Made by a program: the position numbers and the translations under genes. The notes under the pieces are model-generated. The model ran no database searches, was not told where the DNA came from, and was given only the letters and a program-made list of their open reading frames with translations. This document shows positions 50,861 through 60,132 of a stretch of DNA of 64,000 nucleotides, piece by piece. Numbering within the stretch: position 1 is the stretch's first letter; each line of letters begins with the position of its first letter. Origin of the DNA: Marinimicrobium sp. C6131. Its GTDB lineage: Bacteria > Pseudomonadota > Gammaproteobacteria > Pseudomonadales > Cellvibrionaceae. The DNA is taken from assembly GCF_026153455.1 (NCBI RefSeq), contig NZ_CP110629.1:3844001-3908000 (forward strand), in the 5' to 3' direction.

Positions 50861-51766
50861 ATGCAGGACCTCAATGACCTTTACTACTTCGTGCAGGTGG
50901 TGGAACACGGCGGTTTCGCCCCCGCCGGGCGTGCGCTTGGCATTGCCAAATCAAAGCTGAGTCGCCGAATCGCCCAGTTGGAAGGGCGACTCAATGCCCG
51001 TTTGATTCATCGCTCCACCCGCCATTTTGCGGTCACCGACGTCGGGCTGCGCTACTACGAGCACTGCAAAGCGATGTTGGTGGAAGCGCAGGCAGCTCAG
51101 GAAGTCATCGACAGCGCGCAGGCCGAGCCGCGCGGGGTCGTGCGTATGAGCTGTCCAATCGGACTGTTAAACTTTCATGTGGGCGATATGCTGGCCAAGT
51201 TCATGACGCAGTGTCCCCATGTGTCGGTTCACCTTGAAGCGACCAACCGGCGGGTGGATGTCATCGGGGAAGGGATTGATCTGGCCCTGCGGGTGCGCCC
51301 GCTGCCGCTGGAAGACAGCGACCTGGTACTCAAAACCCTGTCTGACCGGGGGCAGTGTCTGGTCGCCAGTCCAGACCTTGTTTCCCGGTACGGAGTGCCG
51401 GCGGCCCCCGAGGACCTGGCCAGCTGGCCCACCCTGTACCGTGGTACGCCTGAAGAGGCGGCCATCTGGCATCTGGAAAACGATGAGGGGCAGTCGGTTC
51501 AGGTGCGCCATCAGCCGCGTTACCTCACCACCGATATGCTGGCGCTGAAGTCCGCCGCGCTGAAAGGCGTGGGGGTGGTGCAGTTACCCGTGCTGATGCT
51601 CACTGAAGAACTGGCGCAGGGCTCACTGGTGTCGGTACTGCCCGGCTGGCGCCCCGTCCGGGAAGTGATTCACATCGTGTTTCCCTCGCGCCGTGGCGTA
51701 CTACCGGCGGTCCGGGCACTGATCGATTTCATCGCCGAACAATACGCCGCCATTGAGGAGGATTGA
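50861..51766 (+). CDS. LysR-type transcriptional regulator
   Basis: The 301-residue protein has the N-terminal winged helix-turn-helix at 1-60 (DLYYFVQVVEHGGFAPAGRALGIAKSKLSRRI) and a LysR substrate-binding domain at 90-295. It is divergent from the pirin gene over 125 bases, as for YhaJ-type regulators that respond to aromatic or quinone compounds. CGGAG precedes the ATG. No operator was singled out, but T-N11-A motifs in the shared spacer would be expected. Confidence 0.92.
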   Translation: MQDLNDLYYFVQVVEHGGFAPAGRALGIAKSKLSRRIAQLEGRLNARLIHRSTRHFAVTDVGLRYYEHCKAMLVEAQAAQEVIDSAQAEPRGVVRMSCPIGLLNFHVGDMLAKFMTQCPHVSVHLEATNRRVDVIGEGIDLALRVRPLPLEDSDLVLKTLSDRGQCLVASPDLVSRYGVPAAPEDLASWPTLYRGTPEEAAIWHLENDEGQSVQVRHQPRYLTTDMLALKSAALKGVGVVQLPVLMLTEELAQGSLVSVLPGWRPVREVIHIVFPSRRGVLPAVRALIDFIAEQYAAIEED

Positions 51767-51945
51767 CGTTCGATATCAGCATCCTCAAGGTTTTTGGCCT
51801 GGTTCCTGCTTGATCCTTGCTAGAGCGGGAGCGGTCTGAGTCGGGTGCTCAAAAGCGCTGGCGTTGATGACTCTGCGCGCTGTCGCAATGCGCCAAAACG
51901 GTACACTACTGTCACGGTTGCACGATTAAAGAGAGGAGCTAAATT

Positions 51946-52317
51946 ATGCGATGGTGGTTAGCGGCGGGATGCGTGATGTTTTGTACTTCTTCGTTCGCAA
52001 CAGAGCGACCTCAGAGGCCATTGGCTTTTCATCACCTTGAGGGCGACCGGGTCGCGGACTTTGGTGTCGGACATTACTGTCATATGGACGTGGTCTATGC
52101 GGTTTTATCCAAACGCGACGAAAGCCGCAGTATATCCTCCAGAGAGGCACTGACGACCACCGTTGTGTGGAACGCGCAGACGGGCCGGCCCTACACGTGT
52201 GATGAGTTTGAGCAGAAACGGGACGCACTGATGAGCGAGTACGACCGCAAAGTCGAGGCGTACTATCAAGAGCATCCTAGAACGAACCTTCGCCCCAAAC
52301 CTCACACAGGGCCATGA
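51946..52317 (+). CDS. Small exported hypothetical protein, 123 residues
   Basis: The N-terminus MRWWLAAGCVMFCTSSFATE is a signal peptide, with cleavage near SFA-TE. The mature part has two further Cys (HYCHMDVVY and PYTCDEFEQ) and is polar, with a Pro-rich end. AGAGAGGAG precedes the ATG. No family is recognised. It is a single gene between LysR and the FrnE-like gene. Confidence 0.6.
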   Translation: MRWWLAAGCVMFCTSSFATERPQRPLAFHHLEGDRVADFGVGHYCHMDVVYAVLSKRDESRSISSREALTTTVVWNAQTGRPYTCDEFEQKRDALMSEYDRKVEAYYQEHPRTNLRPKPHTGP

Positions 52318-52378
52318 TGGGAGTCCATACCGGACCTCTCAGAGGCTATCCGGATCCGCCGCTCTTCGGCGCCGGGCG

Positions 52379-53038
52379 CTACTGGGCGTTGTGGTCCAGT
52401 TCTTGCGCCATGGTTCGAAAGGCTTCTACCAGGGTGTCGGCCTCCTGCGCCCCGGAAATCAGATAACGCTGATTGACCACAAACGCCGGCACCGCCGTCA
52501 CCCCGGCGTTCTGGTAACTGCGCTCCTCCTCCATCACCGCCTGCCCAAATTCGTCGCTCTCCAGCACCCGCTGTGCCTCTTCCGCATCCAGCCCGGCGGC
52601 CTTGGCGCAACCGATCAGAACCCCGGTTTTGGACACATCCTCTGCCCGCCCGAAATAGGCTTCAAACAGGGCCTTCTTCAGCGGAGTGGCCTTTTCCTTG
52701 GTTGCCGCCCACTTGAGCAACCGGTGCGCATCAAAGGTATTGCAGGTATAGCGCTCCTGCATTTTCTCAAAGTTGAGACCCAACGACTTGGCGATGCCCT
52801 TCATGTCCGCCTGGGCGGCCTGTATCTCCGCCTCCGGCCGACCGTACTTGCGCGCCAGCGCCGACAGAATCGGCTCGGGAACGGCGTCGTCATCCGGGTT
52901 CAGCTCGAAGGCCCGCCACTGTTCGGTAAATTCGATTTCCCCGGCCAGCGCCCGCTTCGCCTGGTCCAGCCGGGCATAGCCAATGGCGCACCAGGGGCAG
53001 GCTATGTCGGATACGATATCGATATGTAGGTGCTTCAT
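52379..53038 (-). CDS. FrnE-like DsbA-family thiol oxidoreductase
   Basis: The 219-residue protein has a thioredoxin-like fold with the active-site CPWC at 14-17, the helical insertion typical of DsbA/FrnE proteins, and the cis-Pro region GVTAVPAFVVNQRYLISGAQ near 180-199. It lacks a signal peptide and so acts in the cytoplasm. Members are annotated as polyketide synthesis FrnE proteins or 2-hydroxychromene-2-carboxylate isomerase-like; the physiological substrate is unknown. Confidence 0.9.
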   Translation of the reverse strand: MKHLHIDIVSDIACPWCAIGYARLDQAKRALAGEIEFTEQWRAFELNPDDDAVPEPILSALARKYGRPEAEIQAAQADMKGIAKSLGLNFEKMQERYTCNTFDAHRLLKWAATKEKATPLKKALFEAYFGRAEDVSKTGVLIGCAKAAGLDAEEAQRVLESDEFGQAVMEEERSYQNAGVTAVPAFVVNQRYLISGAQEADTLVEAFRTMAQELDHNAQ

Positions 53039-53209
53039 GGGGTACTCCGCGACACATTTGATGACTCAGTGTATCAGAGAAGGCGCATATTGCAGGGTGT
53101 CCAGTAGGAGGCCTCTGTGTGAGCAAGTGGTGACTGGCTTTCCGGCTAAATACCTACCATAATCCGTGCACAAACGTCAGCTTACAACATTATCGCCAAG
53201 GCAATTCTT

Positions 53210-53472
53210 ATGAGTCGCTATGATGTTACGGGCCGTGAGGGGGAGTACCAGCCTGGCTCCAATAATAAAGTGCTGTTCAATCTTCTCGGTATAACGGCCG
53301 GATATCCCGGTTACTTCTGGATGTCATGGCCGCTAAAGCGGGTGCTCAGCCTTTGGACTACACCTTGTGGGACGAGCATAAAGATTTTTATTTCAAAGCT
53401 ATACAGGCCGGCCGGGATGGCGACTATCGCCATATCCAGCGCTTGATCAGAGATGTACTAGAGGATCAGTAA
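53210..53472 (+). pseudogene. fic-family gene remnant with internal deletion and frameshift
   Basis: The first 29 residues (MSRYDVTGREGEYQPGSNNK..LLGIT) match the start of a Fic/mobile-mystery-protein-B-like protein. The frame then changes: the other frame reads NGRISRLLLDVMAAKAGAQP to RHIQRLIRDVLEDQ, which is the C-terminus of the same family, beginning inside the HPFxxGNGR motif. The core between them, including the catalytic His, is missing. The junction is near 53290. It cannot make an active AMP transferase. Confidence 0.8.
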
Positions 53473-53488
53473 ATAATCTGACGCGAAG

Positions 53489-53656
53489 TTAGGGTGCCAA
53501 CGTCAGCTTGGTGAAACGGCGGGTAGGTGACTTGAGACGCTTCTCGATAGCCTCTGTACCTTCACCGGTCTCGATAGCGCTCGAGCTGGCCACTGCTCTC
53601 TGAATACGAGAGCGGGATACGGTGATTTTGGTGGTAGAGGTGGACTTGCGGACCAT
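53489..53656 (-). CDS. Small basic hypothetical protein, 55 residues
   Basis: The reading starts MVRKSTSTTKITVSRSRIQR and ends RRFTKLTLAP. It is basic and helical, perhaps a small antitoxin or nucleic-acid-binding protein. A weak purine-rich site precedes the ATG at 53656. It lies between a fic remnant and a SEC-C gene, so it could also be a leftover. Confidence is limited. Confidence 0.4.
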   Translation of the reverse strand: MVRKSTSTTKITVSRSRIQRAVASSSAIETGEGTEAIEKRLKSPTRRFTKLTLAP

Positions 53657-53766
53657 ATAGGTACTCCCAAGATGGCTCAACTAGGTTAATTATAGCATTC
53701 GGGGTGTTAAAGTGTCTCACCGCAGACTCCGAAACCGTTGAAAATTGTGCCATGCCCGTCTCGAGC

Positions 53767-55218
53767 TCAATGCAGGCAACACTTCTTGTACTTCTTACCG
53801 CTGCCGCAAGGGCAGGGGTCATTGCGCCCCACCTTTGGTTCTGCGCGCATCGGCTGTTGCGCGGGCGGCGGGGGATCATAGTGGCTGCGCAGATCCAGGC
53901 TGCATGCATGCAACTTGCGGGCGGCAACCGGTACGGTGTTCGCTAATGTCGGTAAGCTTTCGGGGCTTTCGTGCTGAATTTGCTCGAACATCTCCTCTGT
54001 TCCGAAGACGTTGATCAGGCCGAGATAGTAGTGGTACTCCTCGTGTAGGCTTTCCCAAGCGTCGCCGGATGCCATAATGGCTCGGGTGTATCCGGTGCAC
54101 CAGTCTTTCACGCCATACTCGTCCCGCCCCTCTTGCGGCTCGGTGAACAGGGGATAGAAGTCATCGGGGTGGCTGATCAGCGTATCGATGATGCGGTTCA
54201 TGTACTCGAACACCACACCGAAAAAACGCTCAACCTCCCACTGGGACGCCCAATTCGGCTCGTGCTCCTGCCCGCCCCAAAGCACCGGAAGCCATTGGCT
54301 GGGCATGACTGGCTCCGGGCACGAGGCAATGGATGTTAAAAACCCATCCAGTGCGCTGATGTTCGGCAGAGACTCCGGCGTACCGTAGTCGCGCAACACT
54401 TGGGTCAGAAACGCCATATCCTTCGCCGGAAGCCCGCGATCCACGGGCCTGTAGACGTCCCCCCTTGGCAGCTCGTCGAGCTCTGCGGCAAATTCGGCCG
54501 CCAGATCGCCGCCCAAATCGTAGTCCCATGCCTCGTCATAAGGGTTGGGGAATTCGCCCTCGGGCGTATCGACGAACGGGTGGGGCGCCAAGCCACTGCC
54601 AAAGCGATAGAGTCCATCGTCCATAAACCGTGGCACCGGATCGAAACGCTCTTTTTTGCCCTTCGGGCTCTTGGCGGTTTTGGGCAGGTCGCTGATGTAA
54701 CGCCCCAACGCAAGCGCCTGCTCCGGGTCGAGCTGGGTCACCTGCTCGTGTGCCAGGGTCTCCCGAACCCATTGCTCGGCTTCCGTGACGTGGCCGTTCA
54801 CACTGGGGTCCGTATTGCGGACATACACCATGCCGGCGGCGCGCTCGGTGAAATTCTGCACCACCTGTTCGAACTGGTCGTCATCCACAAAGCCGCCCTC
54901 GACCATCAACTCGAACAGGTTGCCCACCCAGGCTTCCACCAGGTCAACCCAAAACCGCTCCGGCGAAGGGCGTTGGCTATAAGGCAGCAACAGCGTGAAC
55001 CGGCTGTGCGCCTCCACCGCTATGGCTGTGTAAAGACCACTGCCGGGCCGATTCTCGATCACATGGCACTGCCAGCTCACCAGATCGGCATTGGTGATCA
55101 ACGGCTGAGTGCCCACCCGCTTGCCATCCGGGCTGGGCAGGCGGTCAAAGGTACCGCCCAGCCACTTTTCCAGCGCTTTGGTGGCGGCGACATGGACGAA
55201 CATTCTGGAAGTCGGCAT
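53767..55218 (-). CDS. SEC-C/YecA-like protein with N-terminal DUF6933-like domain
   Basis: The 483-residue protein has an N-terminal region (MFVHVAATKALEKWLGG) resembling the DUF6933 group, a YecA/UPF0149-like helical region at about 290-430 (ALDGFLTSIASCPEPVMPSQW), and a C-terminal SEC-C zinc motif (GRNDPCPCGSGKKYKKCC, ending the protein). SEC-C tails bind zinc and occur on SecA and many uncharacterised proteins. The ATG at 55218 is preferred. It is intact, between the pseudogenes of the graveyard region. Confidence 0.8.
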   Translation of the reverse strand: MPTSRMFVHVAATKALEKWLGGTFDRLPSPDGKRVGTQPLITNADLVSWQCHVIENRPGSGLYTAIAVEAHSRFTLLLPYSQRPSPERFWVDLVEAWVGNLFELMVEGGFVDDDQFEQVVQNFTERAAGMVYVRNTDPSVNGHVTEAEQWVRETLAHEQVTQLDPEQALALGRYISDLPKTAKSPKGKKERFDPVPRFMDDGLYRFGSGLAPHPFVDTPEGEFPNPYDEAWDYDLGGDLAAEFAAELDELPRGDVYRPVDRGLPAKDMAFLTQVLRDYGTPESLPNISALDGFLTSIASCPEPVMPSQWLPVLWGGQEHEPNWASQWEVERFFGVVFEYMNRIIDTLISHPDDFYPLFTEPQEGRDEYGVKDWCTGYTRAIMASGDAWESLHEEYHYYLGLINVFGTEEMFEQIQHESPESLPTLANTVPVAARKLHACSLDLRSHYDPPPPAQQPMRAEPKVGRNDPCPCGSGKKYKKCCLH

Positions 55219-55367
55219 AACGAATCGGTCTGTTGGCGAGCAGGTGTGTAGCGTCAAACCGCAATGCTACCCCATCGCTAGGGCGCCTGCGACGTATAAC
55301 GATGGTTGAAACTGGCCTTTGAGCCGAATACCCGCCATAACCGGCTCAAATTATGATCCAATAGAGA

Positions 55368-55916
55368 GTGGTAATCAGCTATAAGTGGGTGATTACCCTG
55401 CACCCCTTTGATGTTGGTAACGGGCGAGTCACTCGTGCGGTCACCGATTGGGCACTGGCTCAGGCCGAGCGGCAGTCCTTCAGGTTCTATTCGTTGAGCG
55501 AGGCCATCATGGCGCGCCGCAATGCCTATTACGCCCAGCTTGAACAGAGCCAGCGCGGTGAACTCGATATAACCCCCTGGTTGGCGTGGTTTCTGGATAC
55601 GTTGGAAGAGGCCTTACAGCAGGCGCTTCTGCGCGTTGACCGGGTGCTGTCCAAAACGAAATTCTGGCAAAGCCATGCCACTACCGTGCTGAATGAACGG
55701 CAGATCAAAGTTCTGCATCGTCTATTGGATGCGGCGGAAGATGAGTTTGCACAGGGCATCAATGCCCGAAAATACCAGTCTTTGGCGAGGGTGAGTAAGG
55801 CCACCGCGACCCGCGATTTGACCGAGTTGCTGGAAAAAGGTTGCCTGAAACGGTTGCTGGGCGGCGGGCGTAGCACCCGTTATATCTTGGCAAACAATTC
55901 TCACAAATCCGAGTAG
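55368..55916 (+). pseudogene. 5'-truncated Fic-family gene with C-terminal winged-helix part
   Basis: The reading begins just before the Fic active-site motif LHPFDVGNGRVTRA and continues through the family's C-terminal region (DITPWLAWFLDTLEEALQQA, LNERQIKVLHRLLDAAEDEF, KATATRDLTELLEKG), which ends in a DNA-binding-like domain. About 190 N-terminal residues of a normal 370-residue protein are missing, and no start with a ribosome site is seen. Upstream 55258-55367 contains no N-terminal part. A non-functional remnant is most likely; the stop TAG lies inside a REP-like palindrome. Confidence 0.75.
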
Positions 55917-55948
55917 GTCGAATTAGCCCCGCAGGGGCGTAATCCGAC
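55913..55948. repeat. REP-like palindrome, TCGGATTA type
   Basis: GTAGGTCGAATTAGCCCC-GCA-GGGGCGTAATCCGAC nearly equals the copy at 49761. The fic remnant's stop codon is inside it. Confidence 0.85.
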
Positions 55949-56010
55949 GATTATCTCGCCAAGAGGGCGCAAGGCAGGTGCGCCGCAAGGTCAAGCTCTA
56001 AAGGCTCTCT

Positions 56011-56292
56011 ATGATTCTGGCAGTGGGCTACCGTGTCCAGTCCCCCCCCTGCGGCACCCAATTCCGCCAATGGGCCACCGCAAACCTAGAGGAGTACCTG
56101 GTCAAGAGCTTCATAATGGACGACCAGCGCCTGAGAGAGCCCGGCGGCTGGGATAGGAGTAGAAAGCCTCATCCGCTGGCGGTGGTTTTCCCTGAACAGG
56201 CGGAGTTACGGGCTAAAGGCCGACAAGACCTGACTCTAGAATACTGGCAGAACAACGTTGACCGCCTATTGGAGTTCAATGACAGGTGTTAG
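56011..56292 (+). pseudogene. rhuM-like gene remnant with internal deletion
   Basis: The first half (MILAVGYRVQSPPCGTQFRQ then WATANLEEYLVKSFIMDDQR) matches the N-terminal part of RhuM-family proteins, and the second half (VVFPEQAELRAKGRQDLTLE) matches their C-terminus. The roughly 120 residues that normally lie between are absent, yet the reading frame is preserved. A 93-residue product would lack the core, so it is probably inactive. Confidence 0.72.
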
Positions 56293-56455
56293 AGATGACT
56301 CGCCACAGTGGCACCCCAAACCCCGATCTTGTAAAGTACTATAAAATTGGGTGTTGTTCGGGTAAACCGAAAATTGAGTGGAGAAAGAAGAAGGTGGGCG
56401 GGGAAATGGGTGAGTCGTTTGAGTTGGTTAAGAGTTGATCGAAGAAATGGAGATG

Positions 56456-56929
56456 TCAAGAAGGTTGAGAAAGGGGGCTGCCAGTGATCTCGGCATCTAA
56501 GTGGTCAAATTGTAGCCATCGGCTAGCCACTTCGCAGGTTTGATTAATACCAATAGCGGTTTTACCCTTTAGTGCACACTCCCAAATTACAAGGGTTTTC
56601 CAGTTTAACTCTCTGTATTTGTTGAGATTTTTATGGTCCCTGAGGATGTTGGATTCAATTTTAATCTTCCAGAACTGAGCGCGGGTGGCAGGCCATCTGA
56701 AGAGGTGACAATCATGGCCGTGCCAAAAGCATCCGTTAATCAGAATAATGGCTTTGTATTTGGGGAAAACGAGATCCGGCGTACCAGGCAACTGTTTATA
56801 GTGAACCCGGAAACGAAACCCCCTCTTGTGGAGTTCTGAACGTAAGACAAGTTCTGGCTTCGTGTTTTTGCCACGAATGCCCGACATCATAACGGAGCGT
56901 GTTCGATGATCTACAACATCGCTCATCAA
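56456..56929 (-). CDS. vsr: Very short patch repair endonuclease Vsr
   Basis: The 157-residue enzyme nicks 5' to T in T:G mismatches arising from deamination of 5-methylcytosine. It shows RSVMMSGIRGKNTKPEL at the start, the PDLVF catalytic Asp block (LPGTPDLVFPKYKAIILING), and CFWHGHDC with Cys/His zinc ligands. It is divergent from, and next to, the cytosine methyltransferase it would serve. The DNA is AT-rich and clearly foreign to the core. Confidence 0.93.
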   Translation of the reverse strand: MMSDVVDHRTRSVMMSGIRGKNTKPELVLRSELHKRGFRFRVHYKQLPGTPDLVFPKYKAIILINGCFWHGHDCHLFRWPATRAQFWKIKIESNILRDHKNLNKYRELNWKTLVIWECALKGKTAIGINQTCEVASRWLQFDHLDAEITGSPLSQPS

Positions 56930-57019
56930 GAATATTAACCTTTGGTTAAACTACTCTAATATCATGGAATTAGGTTGCTAACTTAGTAATCTACACTACA
57001 GTATAAAGGTTGTGCAAAC

Positions 57020-58612
57020 ATGAATAAACCTATCAAGGTGATAGATTTATTTGCCGGACCAGGAGGGCTCGGCGAAGGATTTTCCGCTTTCAGGTATAAA
57101 GGGAAAAGTCGCTTCAAAATATCTATTTCCATTGAGAAAGATGAAAGTGCACATAGAACTCTACAATTGCGCGCATTGTATCGACAATACCCCGATGGTA
57201 AAGCTCCTGATAGTTACTATGCTTTTCTTCGAGGGGAGTTGGGTAAGAATCCAGAAGATGAGCTTTACAGACTTCCAGAGTTGCAAGATGCCTTGTGTGA
57301 GGCTAAGCAGGAGGCGCAGAAAATAGAGCTCGGAGTTGATAGTGCTAAATTAACTTATGCGAAGATCCGGGAGGCATTGGATGGAGATGAGTGCATTTTA
57401 ATAGGTGGTCCTCCCTGCCAAGCTTACTCTTTGGTAGGGAGGGCAAGAAACTATGGCGCAAAAGATAAAGCGTATTCGGCTGTAGCTGACAATAGAAACT
57501 TCCTTTACAAAGAGTATTTGAAGGTGATTGCGAAGTTCCAACCAATGGTTTTCGTGATGGAAAATGTAAAGGGTATGTTGTCGGCTAAGGTGGACGGTAA
57601 GCTGATCTTTGAAACTATATATAAAGACCTACACAATCCTTGTAGTTCGGCAAATATTCCTCCTGATTCTGGCAAAGAGCGTCACAAATACCGTATTTAT
57701 TCGTTCGTTACAGGCGATTATGGAATAGATTTTTTTGACAGCCATGAGCTGGAGCCAAAAGATTTCGTGATAAAAGCTGAGAACTATGGAATCCCCCAAA
57801 AGCGTCATAGGGTTATACTGTTGGGGGTAAGAGAAGATTTGCGACCTTCGTTAGGTGAAGATTTTATTTTGAAGTCGTCTCCTCGTAAAGCTACTGTGGA
57901 ACAGGTAATCTCGGATCTTCCCAAACTTAGAAGTCGGATTTCTAAGGGGGAAGATTCTTTCCAGTCTTGGAAAAACGCCATACGAGATCTGGAGAGGCCA
58001 GCACTTGATAGAATAAAGCTTGACAAGCAAGTTCCGAAGGAGGCCTTCGAATTGTTCTTTCAGAATTTTAAGGGATTAGACCAATCTCCGGCATCTACTG
58101 GAGGAGTGACCGGGCAGAAGAGGAACGGTTTCCATAGGGAGATGTCACCCTCTTTGAGGCAATGGTATGAAGATAAAAAAATGGGGAGATATATCACTAA
58201 CCATGAGTCTCGTGGTCACATTGTTAGCGATCTACATAGATACCTCTACTACAGTACCTACGCAAAAGTAATGCTTGAATCTCCTAAGTCAAATAACCTG
58301 CCCAAAGAACTCTGGCCAAATCACAAGAATTTCGGTAGCGGTAAGTTCGCAGATAGATTCAGGGTTCAGGTTGGGGGAGAGCCGGGTAGTACGGTCACAA
58401 GTCACATTTCAAAAGACGGACACTACTTTATTCATTATGATCCAAGTCAGTGTCGGAGTCTAACTGTAAGGGAGGCGGCGCGCATACAAACGTTCCCAGA
58501 CAACTACTTTTTTGTAGGAAACAGGACTCAACAGTATGTCCAAGTTGGAAATGCAGTCCCTCCTCTACTGGCTAAGCAATTGGCGGAAGTAGTTTGGAGG
58601 CTTCTAAGTTAA
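57020..58612 (+). CDS. C5 cytosine DNA methyltransferase
   Basis: The 530-residue enzyme has motif I DLFAGPGGLGEGF at 9-21, the catalytic PCQ in GGPPCQAYS (Cys133), ENV in VFVMENVKGM (181-183), motif VIII QKRHRVILLGVR and the C-terminal motifs IX-X (RSLTVREAARIQTFPDNYFF, QVGNAVPPLLAKQLAEVV). The segment between motifs VIII and IX is the target-recognition region and is long. It presumably protects the host from the nuclease of the downstream genes. Its stop lies 44 bases before the GHKL ATPase start, and the reading frames overlap if the longer ATPase start is used. Confidence 0.95.
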   Translation: MNKPIKVIDLFAGPGGLGEGFSAFRYKGKSRFKISISIEKDESAHRTLQLRALYRQYPDGKAPDSYYAFLRGELGKNPEDELYRLPELQDALCEAKQEAQKIELGVDSAKLTYAKIREALDGDECILIGGPPCQAYSLVGRARNYGAKDKAYSAVADNRNFLYKEYLKVIAKFQPMVFVMENVKGMLSAKVDGKLIFETIYKDLHNPCSSANIPPDSGKERHKYRIYSFVTGDYGIDFFDSHELEPKDFVIKAENYGIPQKRHRVILLGVREDLRPSLGEDFILKSSPRKATVEQVISDLPKLRSRISKGEDSFQSWKNAIRDLERPALDRIKLDKQVPKEAFELFFQNFKGLDQSPASTGGVTGQKRNGFHREMSPSLRQWYEDKKMGRYITNHESRGHIVSDLHRYLYYSTYAKVMLESPKSNNLPKELWPNHKNFGSGKFADRFRVQVGGEPGSTVTSHISKDGHYFIHYDPSQCRSLTVREAARIQTFPDNYFFVGNRTQQYVQVGNAVPPLLAKQLAEVVWRLLS

Positions 58613-58656
58613 TAATCTTAGACTTAAGCTCATCCGCAGACTCTTGGAGCTGGATT

Positions 58657-60132
58657 ATGGCAAGAGATTTTACGCACCCACCAAGCGCAGCGTGTCTAGT
58701 GGCGTCAATGCGAGACCTCGGGTACACGCTTGAGACTGCGATTGCGGATCTCATCGACAACAGTATATCAGCAGGTGCAGATTCCATTGATATTATCTGC
58801 GCTACTACCGAAGCACATCCTCTGGTTGCCATTCTTGACAATGGTGTCGGAATGACGGAGGGGGAGTTGAAGAACGCTATGCGTCATGGCGCAATCAATC
58901 CGAAGCAGGTCCGATCGCCTCAGGACCTGGGGCGGTTTGGTCTTGGCCTCAAAACTGCCTCGTTCTCTCAGTGCCGATCACTGACAGTGGTCAGCAAGAG
59001 GAATGGAGTTCTATGTGGGGCCGAATGGAATCTTGACCGTATTGACGCTGTTGACGAATGGGTTCTTTCACTTCTGGACGAAACAGATATTCACGCGTTG
59101 CCGTACGTCGAGCGAATTTCGGGTAGTGGTACCGCCGTCATCTGGCGCGAACTTGACCGACTTGTGGAGGACGAGGTAGGCAGCCGTCGAGACGAGATAC
59201 TCAGTGAGAAGCTGGATGTCCTAGACAGACATCTCGCTCTCGTCTTTCACCGGTTTCTAGCTGGCGAGATCAAGGGGCAACCAAAAATTGCCATTACTGT
59301 CAACGGCCACTCTGTCATTGCTTTCGATCCCTTCTGCAGAAAAAATCCGGCCACACAAATTCTTCCGGAGGAAGTTGTTTATATTGGTGACATCGCTGTT
59401 CGTCTTCAGCCATATGTGTTGCCACATCATTCAAGACTGGCCACCAGTGAGTACGACTTCTACCAGAATAGAAGTGACTTCATATCAAACCAAGGCGCAT
59501 ATATTTATCGCAACGGCCGTCTCATGGCTTGGGGCGACTGGTTCCGGCTCATCCCGAAAGGTGAGGCTACCAAACTGGCACGAGTGCAGATCGATTTCCC
59601 CAATAGCTTGGATGAATCTTGGACCATAGATATTAAAAAGTCACGCGCTCGCCCTCCTCTCCCGGTGCGTGAGCGGCTTCGTCAGATCATTTCAAAGGTT
59701 TCGGGGCGAAGCACTACCGTGCACCGAGGCCGTGGGCAGCGTCTCTTCCAGGATGTTGCGTCTCCGGTATGGGAAAGGTACGTCGACCATGGCGGAATTC
59801 GCTATTCAATTAATGGTTCCCACCCACTGATCCAGCGGCTGGCGGAGCGAATTGACCAGGACGGGGAGAAGAGCCTGAATATCCTGTTGGCTGCGATTTC
59901 CGCATCATTGCCTGTCGAGATGATCTATTCTGATTATTCAACTCATCCCAAGGAAGTGAGTCAAGTGCCTGCAGGCCCTGATGTAATTGAGAGGCTTTGT
60001 GCATTGCGTGCGGCGTTGTGGGGAGACGCAACAGGAGATGGCGATGCCTTCCGTGAAATTGTCAGATCGACAAGGCTGTTTGAGCGACATCAGGAAATCG
60101 TTGACCAGTATATTGACCAGGAGTTTTCATGA
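58657..60132 (+). CDS. GHKL ATPase of MutL/MORC type
   Basis: The 491-residue protein has the GHKL fold at 10-200: DLIDNSISAGAD (N box, 31-42), ILDNGVGMTEGEL (G1, 59-71) and GRFGLGLKTASFS (G2, 92-104). A second S5/transducer-like part follows, then a unique helical C-terminus. This matches the prokaryotic MutL/MORC-like ATPases described in composite restriction systems. The ATG at 58657 is preferred, with TGGAG upstream. Its stop overlaps the Z1 gene start by ATGA. It is expected to clamp DNA in an ATP-controlled way. Confidence 0.9.
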   Translation: MARDFTHPPSAACLVASMRDLGYTLETAIADLIDNSISAGADSIDIICATTEAHPLVAILDNGVGMTEGELKNAMRHGAINPKQVRSPQDLGRFGLGLKTASFSQCRSLTVVSKRNGVLCGAEWNLDRIDAVDEWVLSLLDETDIHALPYVERISGSGTAVIWRELDRLVEDEVGSRRDEILSEKLDVLDRHLALVFHRFLAGEIKGQPKIAITVNGHSVIAFDPFCRKNPATQILPEEVVYIGDIAVRLQPYVLPHHSRLATSEYDFYQNRSDFISNQGAYIYRNGRLMAWGDWFRLIPKGEATKLARVQIDFPNSLDESWTIDIKKSRARPPLPVRERLRQIISKVSGRSTTVHRGRGQRLFQDVASPVWERYVDHGGIRYSINGSHPLIQRLAERIDQDGEKSLNILLAAISASLPVEMIYSDYSTHPKEVSQVPAGPDVIERLCALRAALWGDATGDGDAFREIVRSTRLFERHQEIVDQYIDQEFS

